Origin: Pseudomonadota bacterium
GTDB lineage: Bacteria; UBA10199; 2-02-FULL-44-16; JAAZCA01
DNA length: 52,560 bases
Assembly: GCA_016927275.1 (NCBI GenBank)
Contig: JAFGMW010000094.1
Coordinates: 1 to 52,560 of the forward strand
Reading direction: 5' to 3'
Each line of letters starts with the position of its first letter. Position 1 is the stretch's first letter. The position numbers and the translations under genes are program-made. A model generated the notes under the pieces. That model searched no databases and had not been told where the DNA came from. It saw nothing but the letters and a program-made list of their open reading frames with translations. This document shows, in pieces, positions 7,422-16,967 of the stretch.

Positions 7422-10400
7422 TTACTTCCAGACCTTCACGTTGTCTATCAGCACGCGGGCGGGTGACGGGGACTCGCCGCCGAGCCCTATCGGGTTGCCT
7501 ATGTATCGCTCGGCAAGCCGGTCTCCAGAAGAAGATTGTTGCTTCAGAACATTGTCGACATAGAAATTGATCCGTTGATCCGGCGTGATCTCGATCCTGA
7601 AGTTGTGCCACGCACCGGCGGGATATGAACCGGTGTGGTTCGCGGAAAACCAGCCCAGGTTGTCCTTGCGGTAACCATATGTTACCGAAGAAGGGGCATA
7701 TCTTATCCAGACTCCGTAATCGTAGTAGCACCCCTTTGTCTCGTAGGGGTTCGTCTCGGGATGGCCCTCGAGTATCCCGAAGGTCGCCTCTCCGCTGCTC
7801 TGTATGTAGATGTCCGCTGAGATGTTGAGGCCTTCCGAGTAGTCGAACGCGTCCTTCGTGTACGCCCCTGTTTTGCAGCCGCCGATCTCGCCGTTGTCGT
7901 ACGACGGCTTCGGTCTGCCGTAGAAAGTGTAGATCGCGGGCAGCTGGTCCGCCGGAATAGGGCCGGAATTGTCAGCTGCAACGATGTTCCATTTGTCCAG
8001 ACCGGACGCGAAATCGTCCAGGAACGAGTCGAGCAGCGCCGGGTCCTCCGCCCCTATCAGGGGCATGTGGTAACCGCTGCGCTCCAGCCCCGCCAGCAGC
8101 CCCATGGCCTGGGACCAGCCAAGCGGCCGGGCGGCTCCGCCCTGGCCCTCCGGATCGTTTGCAGCATCCCCCCAGTGCTCGTCCTTGAAATACTGCTGAG
8201 GCGTCAGCATATAGTATATGCCTCCGAGATATACATACGGCTTGTAGAGCATGGAGGTGCGGAAGGCTTCGTCCTGGGCCCCGAACTCCGGGTGCACCAC
8301 GCGTGCCGCATAGAGGGCCGAATATAGATAGCGCGGGACCCAGAGCGAGCTGTCCGCCGAAAAGGAGTCGAGGTCGGAGTGGGTCGCGGCGGTGCGCCAG
8401 TAAAAAGATTGCACCAACGGGTCGTCCAGCGGAAAGAGGTTGAAGGGCATCGAGAAGGCCATGATCATCTCTCCGTCCTCGTCGCTGAACTCCGTCAGCC
8501 CGCTGACCGAGCATGCGATCGCCAGCTGCGCGATGTCGTAGGCGTCGGCTCCGTACTTCCTCCGCGCATGGCAGTCGCCGGAGCTGCAGAGCTGGGACGT
8601 TACGGCGTCCTTGATCCGAGCCGCTGCCTCGCGGTAGCCGTCCGCCTTCGACGGGGCGGCGGCGTCGATCATCTCGGCCGCTGCCAGGAGCCCCGCGTGC
8701 GCCGCGGCGTTCGTGTAGAGGGACTGGCCTATGTCCTTTAAGGGATTTTCGTGCCAGTCGAGGCTGGGCGAGATCAGGCCGTCTGCGCAGATCCTGCTCA
8801 GCACGTAGTCGGCGAGGTCGGTTATGTCCGATGCGCCTATGCCGGAGGGCAGGACCCCCGTCCTCTTCCAGTACAGCCACAGGCCCCACAGGACCGTTGG
8901 CATCTGGTCCTCTTCCAGGAAAGAGTAGCCCAGGAACTCGAGGGGCTCTCCGGTCAGGCTGGAGTAGGCCTGCACCCACTTTCCGTCCTGCCTCTGCGCC
9001 CTATTGAAGAGGAATTCGGAGAAGAACTTCTCCGCGATCTCCTCGTGGCCGGCCATGATGTGGGCCGCGGCCTGAAACACCCCGTCGCGCGGCCACGAGA
9101 AGTAGTAGGTGGGCTCGTGGCTGGGGGCCGCGATTATCGCACCGGTGCGCCGGTCCGCCAGCATCCTGAGCGTTATCAGCGGCACCAGGTAAGGGCTGTC
9201 TTCCGGGATGTTGGAGGTCCACAGGTAGTCATACAGCCAATGGTCCAGGGTCGCGGCCTTCATGGCGTCGGACCCTGCTCCGGCCGCCGAATCCAGCGCC
9301 GCGGCGCAGGTGGTTTCGGAATCGCATCCGGCCGTGATGACCGCCACCCTCCCGTCCGACGGGATCGGCCATTCTGCCAGACCGGGTTTGACGCTCGTGG
9401 GGTTGCACTCGGCGGAGGGGTAGAGCCTTCTTACCTCCTCGAGCGAAGAGATTTCGTTGTCGCAGGTCATCGCCAGGCGCTCCCCGCCCGAGCCGATAGC
9501 CGTCATCGCTATCGCATACGCCGGCGCCTCCGATCTCGTCCACGTGAGGCGGTTCGATGCGCAGGCCTGGGTCTGCTCGTTGAACTTCCACTCCCTGAAA
9601 AAGGGGTAGTGGACGTTGACGTTGTAGCGGGAGTAGACGGCCAGCCTCGTGGCCGGATCGGAGGCCCCGCCGCACAGGTCGCCTGCCGCGACCTGGAAAT
9701 CGCGCACCAGCATGTTGGCCCTCTCGGAGTCGCTTTCAAACGATTCCCACGGCACGAAGGCCTTTTCGACGATCGTGGTCCCTGCGCAGGGCCCGAGCCC
9801 GGAGTAGGTTATCTGCGCCACCGGTGCGCCCTTTGAGATCGAGGTGCCCTCGTATCTCACGTCAACGGACCAGCGGGCCGGGTCGCTGAACCAGTGGTAT
9901 GATCCGTTCGCGCGCACTCCTCCGAACGAGCCCTGGAAGGGTTTCATCCACTCCGCCGCCATCGACAGATAGGGGATGTGGTTGTAGGCGCCGACGGAGG
10001 GGAACCACAGGGCGTTGAGCCTTCCGTCGCCCGTGAAGTTGGCGGTCATCTCCCCGTTGCCGACTATGAGCACGGTCGGGTTTATGCCCTGGCTCGTGAT
10101 CTCGTTGCCGAGCCCTCCCTCTACGATGCCGTACAGGGTGGAAACCTGGCTGCTGGCCACCGAGTCGATGAACTGCAGGGCGCCGCAGTAGGCGTTGTCG
10201 GCCGCGTCCTCCATCTCCAGGGTGAAGGTCCCCAGCATGTTGCCCGCCTCGTCGAACAGATCGGTGGCGACGACGGTGACGGTGCCGGTGAACGTTATCG
10301 CTCCGTCGATGGCGACCTCAAGCGAGTGTGTGCCCACGGCGAGGACCGCGGTGAAGACGCCCTCCGCGTCCGTGACAGCCACGACAGGGTCTGAGAAGAA

Positions 10401-10595
10401 CGTGAGCTCGACGTCCGGTGCTCCGATCCCCTCCGAGCCTGTCACGGCGCCCATTATCTTAACGAGCTGCTGATTCCCCGATTCGTCAGGGTCAGGCGTG
10501 CCGGCGTCAGGGGAGGTTCCGGACCCTCCGCAGCCGAGGTAGAGGATCAGCAATATCGGGATTGCGACGAGGAACCTGATTCTGGCAGCCTTCAT
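7422..10595 (-). CDS. GH15 (glucoamylase-like) lipoprotein with C-terminal lectin-like domain
   Basis: A 1057-aa lipoprotein. The start at 10595 gives a lipobox LYLGC (Cys22) and a GGGAGG ribosome site; the longer frame is a shadow running into a repeat. Residues 45-130 resemble a carboxypeptidase-regulatory/Ig-like domain. The central part carries the GH15 marks YYFSWPRDG (around 497-505), EEDQMP (561-566) and RPLGWSQA near the C-terminal third. The last 150 residues are a concanavalin/LamG-like domain (ISADIYIQSSG to ARVLIDNVKVWK). GH15 enzymes invert alpha-glucosidic bonds of starch, trehalose or similar glucans. It is probably a periplasmic or surface hydrolase; no sugar transporter is adjacent. 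Confidence 0.8.
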   Translation of the reverse strand: MKAARIRFLVAIPILLILYLGCGGSGTSPDAGTPDPDESGNQQLVKIMGAVTGSEGIGAPDVELTFFSDPVVAVTDAEGVFTAVLAVGTHSLEVAIDGAITFTGTVTVVATDLFDEAGNMLGTFTLEMEDAADNAYCGALQFIDSVASSQVSTLYGIVEGGLGNEITSQGINPTVLIVGNGEMTANFTGDGRLNALWFPSVGAYNHIPYLSMAAEWMKPFQGSFGGVRANGSYHWFSDPARWSVDVRYEGTSISKGAPVAQITYSGLGPCAGTTIVEKAFVPWESFESDSERANMLVRDFQVAAGDLCGGASDPATRLAVYSRYNVNVHYPFFREWKFNEQTQACASNRLTWTRSEAPAYAIAMTAIGSGGERLAMTCDNEISSLEEVRRLYPSAECNPTSVKPGLAEWPIPSDGRVAVITAGCDSETTCAAALDSAAGAGSDAMKAATLDHWLYDYLWTSNIPEDSPYLVPLITLRMLADRRTGAIIAAPSHEPTYYFSWPRDGVFQAAAHIMAGHEEIAEKFFSEFLFNRAQRQDGKWVQAYSSLTGEPLEFLGYSFLEEDQMPTVLWGLWLYWKRTGVLPSGIGASDITDLADYVLSRICADGLISPSLDWHENPLKDIGQSLYTNAAAHAGLLAAAEMIDAAAPSKADGYREAAARIKDAVTSQLCSSGDCHARRKYGADAYDIAQLAIACSVSGLTEFSDEDGEMIMAFSMPFNLFPLDDPLVQSFYWRTAATHSDLDSFSADSSLWVPRYLYSALYAARVVHPEFGAQDEAFRTSMLYKPYVYLGGIYYMLTPQQYFKDEHWGDAANDPEGQGGAARPLGWSQAMGLLAGLERSGYHMPLIGAEDPALLDSFLDDFASGLDKWNIVAADNSGPIPADQLPAIYTFYGRPKPSYDNGEIGGCKTGAYTKDAFDYSEGLNISADIYIQSSGEATFGILEGHPETNPYETKGCYYDYGVWIRYAPSSVTYGYRKDNLGWFSANHTGSYPAGAWHNFRIEITPDQRINFYVDNVLKQQSSSGDRLAERYIGNPIGLGGESPSPARVLIDNVKVWK

Positions 10596-10756
10596 GGGGC
10601 CTCCCTTTTTCAGGCGCCCCGGCAGGTCTGGGATGCCGGGGCAGCGTATCTCCCCCCCGGATGCGCATGTTCTATAGTAATGATCGCATGGATTTACAAG
10701 GCCGTTGTACGAAAAGGGCGGAAAGTGGGAAATTCGCCTGCCAGGGAGGTTATCGC

Positions 10757-10796
10757 CGGCCTGTCCTGAGCGCAACCGCTCCGGTAGATTCAACAC
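10757..10796. repeat. REP-like intergenic repeat
   Basis: GGCCTGTCCTGAGCGCAACC is the kind of GC-rich repeat that, read on the minus strand, gives the spurious peptide LRSGQAG seen in many environmental genomes. It sits between divergent lipoprotein genes. Only one clear copy is in the window, so the assignment is tentative. Confidence 0.3.
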
Positions 10797-10850
10797 CCTT
10801 GCGGTGCCGGTGGATTCTGATAGGTTCCAGGCGACCGGAAGGGAGGGTTT

Positions 10851-11714
10851 ATGAATAGGGGCTTTGCGGCCGGGATCATTGCAATGATGCTCTTTGCAGC
10901 GGGATGCGGGGGCGGCGGACTAATCAACGGATACGGGGATGACGGCACCGGCGACGTAACGGCTGTCACGGAACCGGCCCCTGAGGTGGTTCAGGGGCCC
11001 CAGGGCCAGGCCGGCGAGGACGGCGCCGACGGCGCCGACGGAACCGACGGGCGGGACGGCGCGAGCGCGGCCCTGCCGTCGGGCGTCTGGCTCGACGGGG
11101 TCAACGCGATCACATTCTTCTCAACCACCGAGGGCCTCATGATGCAGGCCGCCGACACCACCGCCGCCGGCACGCTCGCCGGCGCCTTCAACGGAGCCGG
11201 CACCGGCAACAAGGCGCTGCTCGGCCTCAATGCGTACGACGGCCTGGCGGTGAGCGATCTCCAATCCATATCGATCGTCGCGCGGCAGGACCGCGGCAGC
11301 TCCTTCTTCTACTTCAACATCCAGGTCGACTGCGACGGCGACGGCGCGTGGACCGCGAACGACGGGATCGTGGTCGTTGATTCCGATTCGCTGGCCGACT
11401 TCACGCTCCCGGCCGACGGCTCTTTCTCTACGATAACGCTGGATCCCGCGGACGCGGTCTTCAAGATGGTGGGAGGGCCCAAGGCGAGCTGCGGCAACCT
11501 CCCGAGCCACCTCGGCGGATTCGCGGGCTTGCCGCTGACGTCGATGCCGGCGACGGCTGTGCTCTGGAACGGATCGACCGGCGACGGCGGGATGCCCCGC
11601 GCGACGCCGATGGCCGCGCTCCTGTTCATAATGGGCGACTCGGTCAACCAGAACTTCCGCGCCATGACGATCCAGTCGATTGCGGTAAACGCCGACACCT
11701 ACACGTTCATGTGA
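10851..11714 (+). CDS. Lipoprotein with short collagen-like segment
   Basis: A 287-aa protein whose signal ends in the lipobox LFAAGC (Cys19), followed by a glycine-rich spacer. Residues about 48-70 are Gly-x-y triplets (GPQGQAGEDGADGADGTDG), a short collagen-like stalk. The remaining 200 residues are beta-rich, with ISIVARQDRGSSFFYFNIQV and DCDGDGAWTANDG, a calcium-loop-like stretch. The ribosome site is GGGAGGG before ATG. It is divergent from the GH15 lipoprotein gene with a 255-base gap. Likely surface-exposed; function unknown. Confidence 0.7.
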   Translation: MNRGFAAGIIAMMLFAAGCGGGGLINGYGDDGTGDVTAVTEPAPEVVQGPQGQAGEDGADGADGTDGRDGASAALPSGVWLDGVNAITFFSTTEGLMMQAADTTAAGTLAGAFNGAGTGNKALLGLNAYDGLAVSDLQSISIVARQDRGSSFFYFNIQVDCDGDGAWTANDGIVVVDSDSLADFTLPADGSFSTITLDPADAVFKMVGGPKASCGNLPSHLGGFAGLPLTSMPATAVLWNGSTGDGGMPRATPMAALLFIMGDSVNQNFRAMTIQSIAVNADTYTFM

Positions 11715-11772
11715 GCGGAGAAATACGGTATCGACGCAGGCGCTTTGTGCGGACCGGCTGAGAAAGCCGCCG

Positions 11773-13572
11773 TCAACTATCCCACATCGCTATCTTCCTG
11801 GCCACGACGGCGCCGCTCTTCGCGTTGACGAAGAATACGGTCAGCCCCAGCTGGATGGCCCAGTGCAGGTTCTGCCTTTCAGGGGTGGAGCTGCCGGGCT
11901 CCTCGGGCATGAGGACGAGGGACAGGCTCCTGTGGTCCTCCTGTCCCATCGCCTCCTCGAATGCGACCTCGTCGAGGCGCCTGAGTGCCTCGGCCCTGGT
12001 GATCTTCTCCTTCTTCTCCTTTTCGCCGCCTGCCCACAGACCCTGGCGGTCCAGCTCGTCCAGCCTCTTGTCGCTCTCGTCCAGGTTGCTCTTGGCCGCC
12101 ATCTTGATGGTCTTCAGGGCGTTGGGACGGCCGTATTTTATCGCCGGGTCCACGTCCACGCTTTGCCTCATGTCGCTCGCGGAGAAGCTCCTGGCCGCCC
12201 CCGAGCCGTCCTTGAATACGATGAGCCCCGAGCCCAGCATCCTCACGAAGTGCCGCTTTTCCAGGACGAGGAACTGCTGATAGAATTCTCGAGACCCGGC
12301 CAGGTTTCCGACCGAGTTCTCGCGCACGAACGCGAAGGGCTCCGGCGCCTCGGTTAGCAGGCGGCCGAACTCCTCGGAGAAGCGCCGGCGCATGCCGCGC
12401 TTGTGCACCGCCTCGTCCAGGAAACCGCGCCTCTTCGCCTCCTCGGTTATCGCCCTGGCGACCTTCTTGTATTCCAGCTCGCGCTTAGATCCCTCGAGGT
12501 AGATTTTTGCGCCGGCGAGCGCGGCCTCGAAGAAGTCCTTGGGGGTCGGCATGTTCGTGGCGTAGTGGGCCCCGTGGTTCATGAGGATGGACATCGCGAC
12601 GTCCGCGGCATCCCTCCCGTTCCCCAGCATCGGCTCCAGCGCCTTGCGCACGCCCCACCAGAAGCCGCCGTAGACCTGGCCCAGGCTGTGCACCTCCGAA
12701 TCGACCTCGTTGTACCTGAGGTCGTTGTTGACGTTGCGGAGGCCCCTGTCGGTCCCGTACTGCTCACCCGTGTTGGGGAGGAAGTCCTCGCTTATCACCG
12801 GGTTGTTCGCGTAGAATGCCGCGATCGAGTCGGCGAATCCCTCGTGGATCGCGCCGCCGTCGCCGGCGTACCAGGAGGCGAGCTCAGGGTTCATGCAGTG
12901 CAGGATCGCGTGCCCGCACTCGTGGCGGACGATGTCGGCGTCCTCGGCCAGGTGCCAGGCGCCGAACCTCGATTTGTCGCCGGTGCCGAACGTGAGATGG
13001 CCGGTCCTCGGATCGAACCACGCGTTGACGTCGCGGGCCGCGTTGACGTGGGCATATATGGGCTTGATCGCCGAGATGATCCTGGCCATATCGAAGCCTA
13101 GCTTGTCCTTGAGATAGAGTATGAGGCTCGTGAGCGAATGGTAGCACTGGACCTGGTCGAACGGGTCGCTCGTGAGGCGGGAGGTCTTGTCCACGTAGGG
13201 AGGGCGCAGGAAATTTCCCCGCAGTCGCGTCTGCCCGGTGACGTGCACCCATTCGCCCTTGAGCGACTGCGCGTTCGGAGGGAGGCCGGGGAGGCTTATC
13301 TGTCGGACGTGCCCGAAGCTCGTCACCTCGTTCTCTTTTTCCCACACGTACGCGGCGAAAGGGTCGTCGTCCGGTCCGGAGTCGTCGGGCGGCCGTGCCT
13401 GCTGCGCTTCAGGAGGCAAGCCGGGCAGTGCGGCGGGCGGTGCGGTGGGCGGCAAGCCGGGAAGCGTGCCGTTTACACGTGCGGCAATTGCGGCGGCGCT
13501 TGTTGTGGCGATCGGAGCAGCGATTGCAGGAGTCAGCGCAGGCGGAGGAATGGTGCTTATCGTGGTTGCCAT
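11773..13572 (-). CDS. HExxH zinc metallopeptidase-like protein with Pro-rich N-terminus
   Basis: A 599-aa protein; the start at 13572 is supported by GGAGGGG. Residues 217-221 are HECGH (zinc-binding HExxH) and 244-249 EGFADS supplies a downstream Glu, the gluzincin arrangement of M4/M36-like thermolysin and fungalysin families. The N-terminal 100 residues are Ala/Pro/Thr-rich with three LPGLPP repeats and no ordinary signal peptide. The C-terminal 200 residues are helical with Lys/Glu stretches. It likely cleaves proteins; the site of action is uncertain. The neighbouring plus-strand nuclease-like gene starts 143 bases away with a similar Pro/Thr-rich leader. Confidence 0.75.
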   Translation of the reverse strand: MATTISTIPPPALTPAIAAPIATTSAAAIAARVNGTLPGLPPTAPPAALPGLPPEAQQARPPDDSGPDDDPFAAYVWEKENEVTSFGHVRQISLPGLPPNAQSLKGEWVHVTGQTRLRGNFLRPPYVDKTSRLTSDPFDQVQCYHSLTSLILYLKDKLGFDMARIISAIKPIYAHVNAARDVNAWFDPRTGHLTFGTGDKSRFGAWHLAEDADIVRHECGHAILHCMNPELASWYAGDGGAIHEGFADSIAAFYANNPVISEDFLPNTGEQYGTDRGLRNVNNDLRYNEVDSEVHSLGQVYGGFWWGVRKALEPMLGNGRDAADVAMSILMNHGAHYATNMPTPKDFFEAALAGAKIYLEGSKRELEYKKVARAITEEAKRRGFLDEAVHKRGMRRRFSEEFGRLLTEAPEPFAFVRENSVGNLAGSREFYQQFLVLEKRHFVRMLGSGLIVFKDGSGAARSFSASDMRQSVDVDPAIKYGRPNALKTIKMAAKSNLDESDKRLDELDRQGLWAGGEKEKKEKITRAEALRRLDEVAFEEAMGQEDHRSLSLVLMPEEPGSSTPERQNLHWAIQLGLTVFFVNAKSGAVVARKIAMWDS

Positions 13573-13715
13573 AACCCCTCCTTTCAACCCCCCGGGGTGG
13601 ATAGTGATTAACACGAAATGCAGGAAAAGTCAATATTTGCCGTCAGGCGGGGGTGCCTTAAGAAATCAGGCAACAAATCCGGCGGGGCATCGATAATGAG
13701 GCTAGGGAGGACTGA

Positions 13716-15140
13716 ATGACTCTAACAACGGTTCCGACACCGGCTTTCTATCAGCGCGCATTTTTCCCGACGCCCGCAGTCATTCCATTCGCAGGGCTGA
13801 AACTGCCGATTGAGGCGGAGAAGCTTTTCAAGAACGCCGGCAGGAGTATGGCGTCGGCGATAGCGGCGGGCAGACCTTTCCAGGAGCTGGACGACGAGGA
13901 CTCCAATCGGTTGCATGCCGCGGGTTCGCGCTTCGGATACAGGGACGGCATGGTGACCTCGTCGCTGGCGTTTCGGGTCGGCAAGATGATGCGCTTCGGC
14001 AAGGCGGCCAGATCCCCTCTCTGGAGGAGGACCTGGGCCGTGCTGGAAGAGCGGTTCTTCAACGGCGCGAGCTTCTTCAGGCGCGACGGAGAGGTCCGGC
14101 CCGTTGAGGTCCGGTTGAATCCGGACAAGCCCTTTGCCGACGGGGATACCGCAAAGATAGTGAGTTTCAAACAGGGGGACGGGTGGGTGGATTCCAAGGT
14201 CAGCGTGAGGATGGACGGGATAGACACGCCCGAGTCCAATCCGAGCGAAAAGCTGAGGAGAGGGGTGGCGTACATATCGAGATATCTGGGTGAGGAGCAC
14301 GCGGTCGACCCGGCCGACATGGATGCGTTGGGTCGTCTCGTCCAGGCGCGCATCGTCTATCTGGGAAAGATCTCCGGTATCGTTACGGCGGGCTTCGGCG
14401 CGCACTTTGCGGACATCGGCGTCAGGCTCGGGCCCGCGTACACGCGCGTGGCGAAAAAGGTGCCCGCGCTCTGCGACTCGCTGGACATATGGGACCGCTA
14501 CGGCAGGATCGTGGGCAGGATCATGGCGGGCGGTGAAAACCAGGGCGAGGATCTTCTCGCCGGATTCATAGAGGCGGTCCTGCCCGGTGTGATGGCGGGC
14601 GCGGAGGGGGAATATCTTGCGGCCTACAGGGAGAAGACGAGGCCCTATGCAGCGCTCTTGAGAAGATGGAAGGCTGACAAGCCGGAACTCCATGGAATAT
14701 TGAGCGCGAAAACGGCGCCAATCCCGACAAGGATATTTTCAAAAAATAAGTGCAAACGACTGGCCCGCCTCTGGGCTGAGTTCTGCGCGGAGAATCCCAG
14801 GGCGATAAACGACATCCAGACCATGATGGCGCTCATCGGGGTCACGCCGCCGTATCCGAAGTACAGGGGGCACCTCACGGCGATGGACCTCTCGGCGGAG
14901 CTTTACGCGCTCGGCCGCGCGCCTCAGGTGCAGGAGAGATACGGGATGACCTTCGACCCCATGTACATATTCGTGAGGCCGGTTGCTGACCCCAACGATC
15001 CCGATCGCAGCCCGGTCTATTCCAGGTATCCCGACATGTCCGGCGTGGCCGATATATCGGAGATGAACCCTCCGGATTGCACCGCCGAATCGTGCCGTGC
15101 GAAAAAGGGGAAAGAAATACGACTCAGGCCGTTGTCCTGA
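13716..15140 (+). CDS. Staphylococcal-nuclease-like (TNase) domain protein
   Basis: A 474-aa protein with a strong AGGGAGG ribosome site. SNase landmarks are ADGDTAKIV (141-149), VRMDGIDTPES (164-174, giving Arg165, Asp170, Thr171 and Glu173 of the active site) and, after a long insertion, DIWDRYGRIVG, whose Arg fits the second catalytic Arg. SNase enzymes cleave DNA and RNA with calcium. The 140-residue N-terminal extension and the C-terminal 190 residues are unlike the compact 150-aa family form. The leader MTLTTVPTPAFYQRAFFPTP is not a standard signal. The next gene, 14 bases downstream, also looks like a nuclease. Confidence 0.75.
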   Translation: MTLTTVPTPAFYQRAFFPTPAVIPFAGLKLPIEAEKLFKNAGRSMASAIAAGRPFQELDDEDSNRLHAAGSRFGYRDGMVTSSLAFRVGKMMRFGKAARSPLWRRTWAVLEERFFNGASFFRRDGEVRPVEVRLNPDKPFADGDTAKIVSFKQGDGWVDSKVSVRMDGIDTPESNPSEKLRRGVAYISRYLGEEHAVDPADMDALGRLVQARIVYLGKISGIVTAGFGAHFADIGVRLGPAYTRVAKKVPALCDSLDIWDRYGRIVGRIMAGGENQGEDLLAGFIEAVLPGVMAGAEGEYLAAYREKTRPYAALLRRWKADKPELHGILSAKTAPIPTRIFSKNKCKRLARLWAEFCAENPRAINDIQTMMALIGVTPPYPKYRGHLTAMDLSAELYALGRAPQVQERYGMTFDPMYIFVRPVADPNDPDRSPVYSRYPDMSGVADISEMNPPDCTAESCRAKKGKEIRLRPLS

Positions 15141-15154
15141 AGACAGAAGGCGCA

Positions 15155-16324
15155 TTGAGATTCTTTTCACCGGCTCTTTGTCCGACGCCCGCCCGATCGG
15201 CGCCAGCTGCCCCGTGCGCCAGCCTCGTGTCGGGCATACCGCGCATCGCCGCCGGGCCGGGACCGGCTGTCGTCGATTACGGCGACGCATGTTACGCAGC
15301 CACCGCCCGCCTCGCCCAGATCGAGAGGCGCTTCATCGAGCGTCTGTCCAATCCGTTCGTCGCATTCGACCTTCCAGTAGGCGACATGCCGTGCGCAGGC
15401 GAGGGGCTCTCCGCGCCCAGGGCCTCGTGGCCGCAGCTCATCGCGGACCCCGATCTTGCGCACGCGCTGCCCCTTGAGGCGCCTTCGATAGCTGCGCAGG
15501 AGGTAGTGCTCCCCGGCGCCAGGGGCCGGCCTGAGATGCTGCTCGCAGGGGGCATGACCGTCATCCGGAATCCCGACAGCTTCGAGGACCTCTGCGATAT
15601 GCTGGGCATGAGCAACCACGGCGCTCAGCCGCCGTACGGCCTCTTCCGCGACAGCAGGGATGTGAGTAAGTACCTGGACAGCCTCGTGGGCGACACAGCT
15701 CTCGCCCCCCTGGGCCGGAAGAAGAAGAAGGGTGCCGTGGGCGAGCTTATCCTCGTCAGCGAGCTCGTGAGGGAGCTGAAAAACGAAGAGTGCTGCCTGA
15801 TACACTCAGTGGATGTCCCGTTCAGGGAGCAGGACGGCCGCGAGAGCTTCCGGAGGCCGGATCACATACTGCTTCATCCGAGGATAGTGGCGAGCCTGGA
15901 GACCAAGAACCAGAGGCCCCACGCGTGGGATCATGTCAAGGGGGCCAGGATCGACTCGGCCCTGAGCGAGGTGGGCGAGGCCGCGTCGGCGATAGAGGAG
16001 ACGCTCCGCCGGGAGACCGGAGAGGACGATGTGGAGGTCGTGCCGATCGTCTGCGACACGGGCAGGTCCATGAGACCGCCGGGCCTCGAGATCAACACCT
16101 CCGTAACAGAGCCTGTCTACGAGGAGATCCCCTGGGACGCGGATGCAGATCCCACGATCAGGTCCCCGCTGCTCGGCCGTCACGGCCGGAGGAAGGTCCA
16201 CTACACGGACAACGGCGTCTGGATCGCCCGCTTCATAGTCGCGAGCAGCAGGCCGGCATACGCGCCGGAGCAGATCGAGCGGTTCAGGGACATACTCCTC
16301 GCCCTCAAAAGGAGGTCCTACTGA
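15155..16324 (+). CDS. NERD-like (nuclease-related, PD-(D/E)xK type) protein
   Basis: About 389 aa if translation starts at the TTG at 15155, which has GAAGG four bases upstream; another TTG at 15077 would overlap the preceding gene by 64 bases. The C-terminal half has VGELILVSEL (Glu197), RPDHILLHPRIVASLETKN (Asp236, Glu249, Lys251), the G-E...D-H...E-x-K order of the NERD domain and of PD-(D/E)xK nucleases. The N-terminal 180 residues match nothing I know. Pairing with an SNase-like gene suggests a common role in nucleic acid degradation; whether it is exported is unclear. Confidence 0.6.
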   Translation: MRFFSPALCPTPARSAPAAPCASLVSGIPRIAAGPGPAVVDYGDACYAATARLAQIERRFIERLSNPFVAFDLPVGDMPCAGEGLSAPRASWPQLIADPDLAHALPLEAPSIAAQEVVLPGARGRPEMLLAGGMTVIRNPDSFEDLCDMLGMSNHGAQPPYGLFRDSRDVSKYLDSLVGDTALAPLGRKKKKGAVGELILVSELVRELKNEECCLIHSVDVPFREQDGRESFRRPDHILLHPRIVASLETKNQRPHAWDHVKGARIDSALSEVGEAASAIEETLRRETGEDDVEVVPIVCDTGRSMRPPGLEINTSVTEPVYEEIPWDADADPTIRSPLLGRHGRRKVHYTDNGVWIARFIVASSRPAYAPEQIERFRDILLALKRRSY

Positions 16325-16400
16325 CCTCTGCACGGATTTCTTCCCGTGGGCATGGTTTTTTTCCACGATATGAATATAATCGGTCGTGAAAGGGGGCGAG

Positions 16401-16907
16401 ATGCAGGGCATATCCAGACGAAGGATAATACTCGCAGGGGCGTGCCTCATCATTGCGTGCGTCTGTCCGCTCTTCATCCCGCTTGTCCTGTGGCTCCCGA
16501 TCCCGGAGGGGCCTGCGACCGTAATATCGGGTCTGCTCCTCTTCGGCATCCCCGAGCTCTTCACAGTGGCCGCGATCGCAATAGCGGGCAAGGAGGGCTA
16601 CCAGCTGCTCAAGGGCAGGGTGCTGGGCCTCTTCAAAAAGGTCGTCGCGCCGCCGCGGGTCTCCAGGCCGCGCTACATCGCAGGACTCGTGATGTTCAGC
16701 CTGCCGCTCATGCTGAGCCTCTTCATCAGCTACAGCGAATCCCTCTTCGCCGAGTACTCCCGCCACAGGATCGCGGTGAACCTCACGCTCGACGCGGTGT
16801 TCGTCGCAAGCTTCTTCGTGCTCGGGGGGGAGTTCTGGGACAAGCTCCGCTCGCTCTTCGTCTTCAGGTCCAGGGCGGTGTTTGAGGACGTGCGCCGGAC
16901 ACGATGA
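16401..16907 (+). CDS. Transporter-suffix-domain-like membrane protein
   Basis: A 168-aa protein with four hydrophobic segments (residues about 8-30, 35-58, 95-115 and 130-150). The pattern LVLWLPIPEG, SGLLLFGIPELFTVAAIAIAGKEGY and FKKVVAPPRVSRPRYIAGLVMF matches the small stand-alone transporter suffix family. ATG at 16401 is preferred over the upstream GTG at 16386 because a GGGGGCG site lies just before it. The role of the family is not known. Its stop codon lies at the left arm of an inverted repeat. Confidence 0.7.
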   Translation: MQGISRRRIILAGACLIIACVCPLFIPLVLWLPIPEGPATVISGLLLFGIPELFTVAAIAIAGKEGYQLLKGRVLGLFKKVVAPPRVSRPRYIAGLVMFSLPLMLSLFISYSESLFAEYSRHRIAVNLTLDAVFVASFFVLGGEFWDKLRSLFVFRSRAVFEDVRRTR

Positions 16908-16950
16908 ACCTGCTTCATGGTGCTCGACTTGATAACTATGAAGCAGGTTC
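16906..16950. repeat. 13-bp perfect inverted repeat
   Basis: GAACCTGCTTCAT (16906-16918) and ATGAAGCAGGTTC (16938-16950) are perfect inverted copies separated by 19 bases. The structure overlaps the stop of the upstream gene and precedes the start of the next by 17 bases. There is no T-run, so it may be an operator or mRNA structure rather than a terminator. Confidence 0.6.
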
Positions 16951-16967
16951 GATCAGTGAGGTGTAAA

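Noticed and set aside
8751-9836. Plus-strand open frame (361 codons) opposite the GH15-like gene
   Set aside because: Shadow of the third-codon GC bias of the real gene on the other strand; composition is Arg/Gly/Val-rich with no motif.
10596-10796. Upstream extension of the GH15-like lipoprotein
   Set aside because: The extension would remove the lipoprotein signal from the N-terminus and runs into a REP-like repeat (peptide LRSGQAG).
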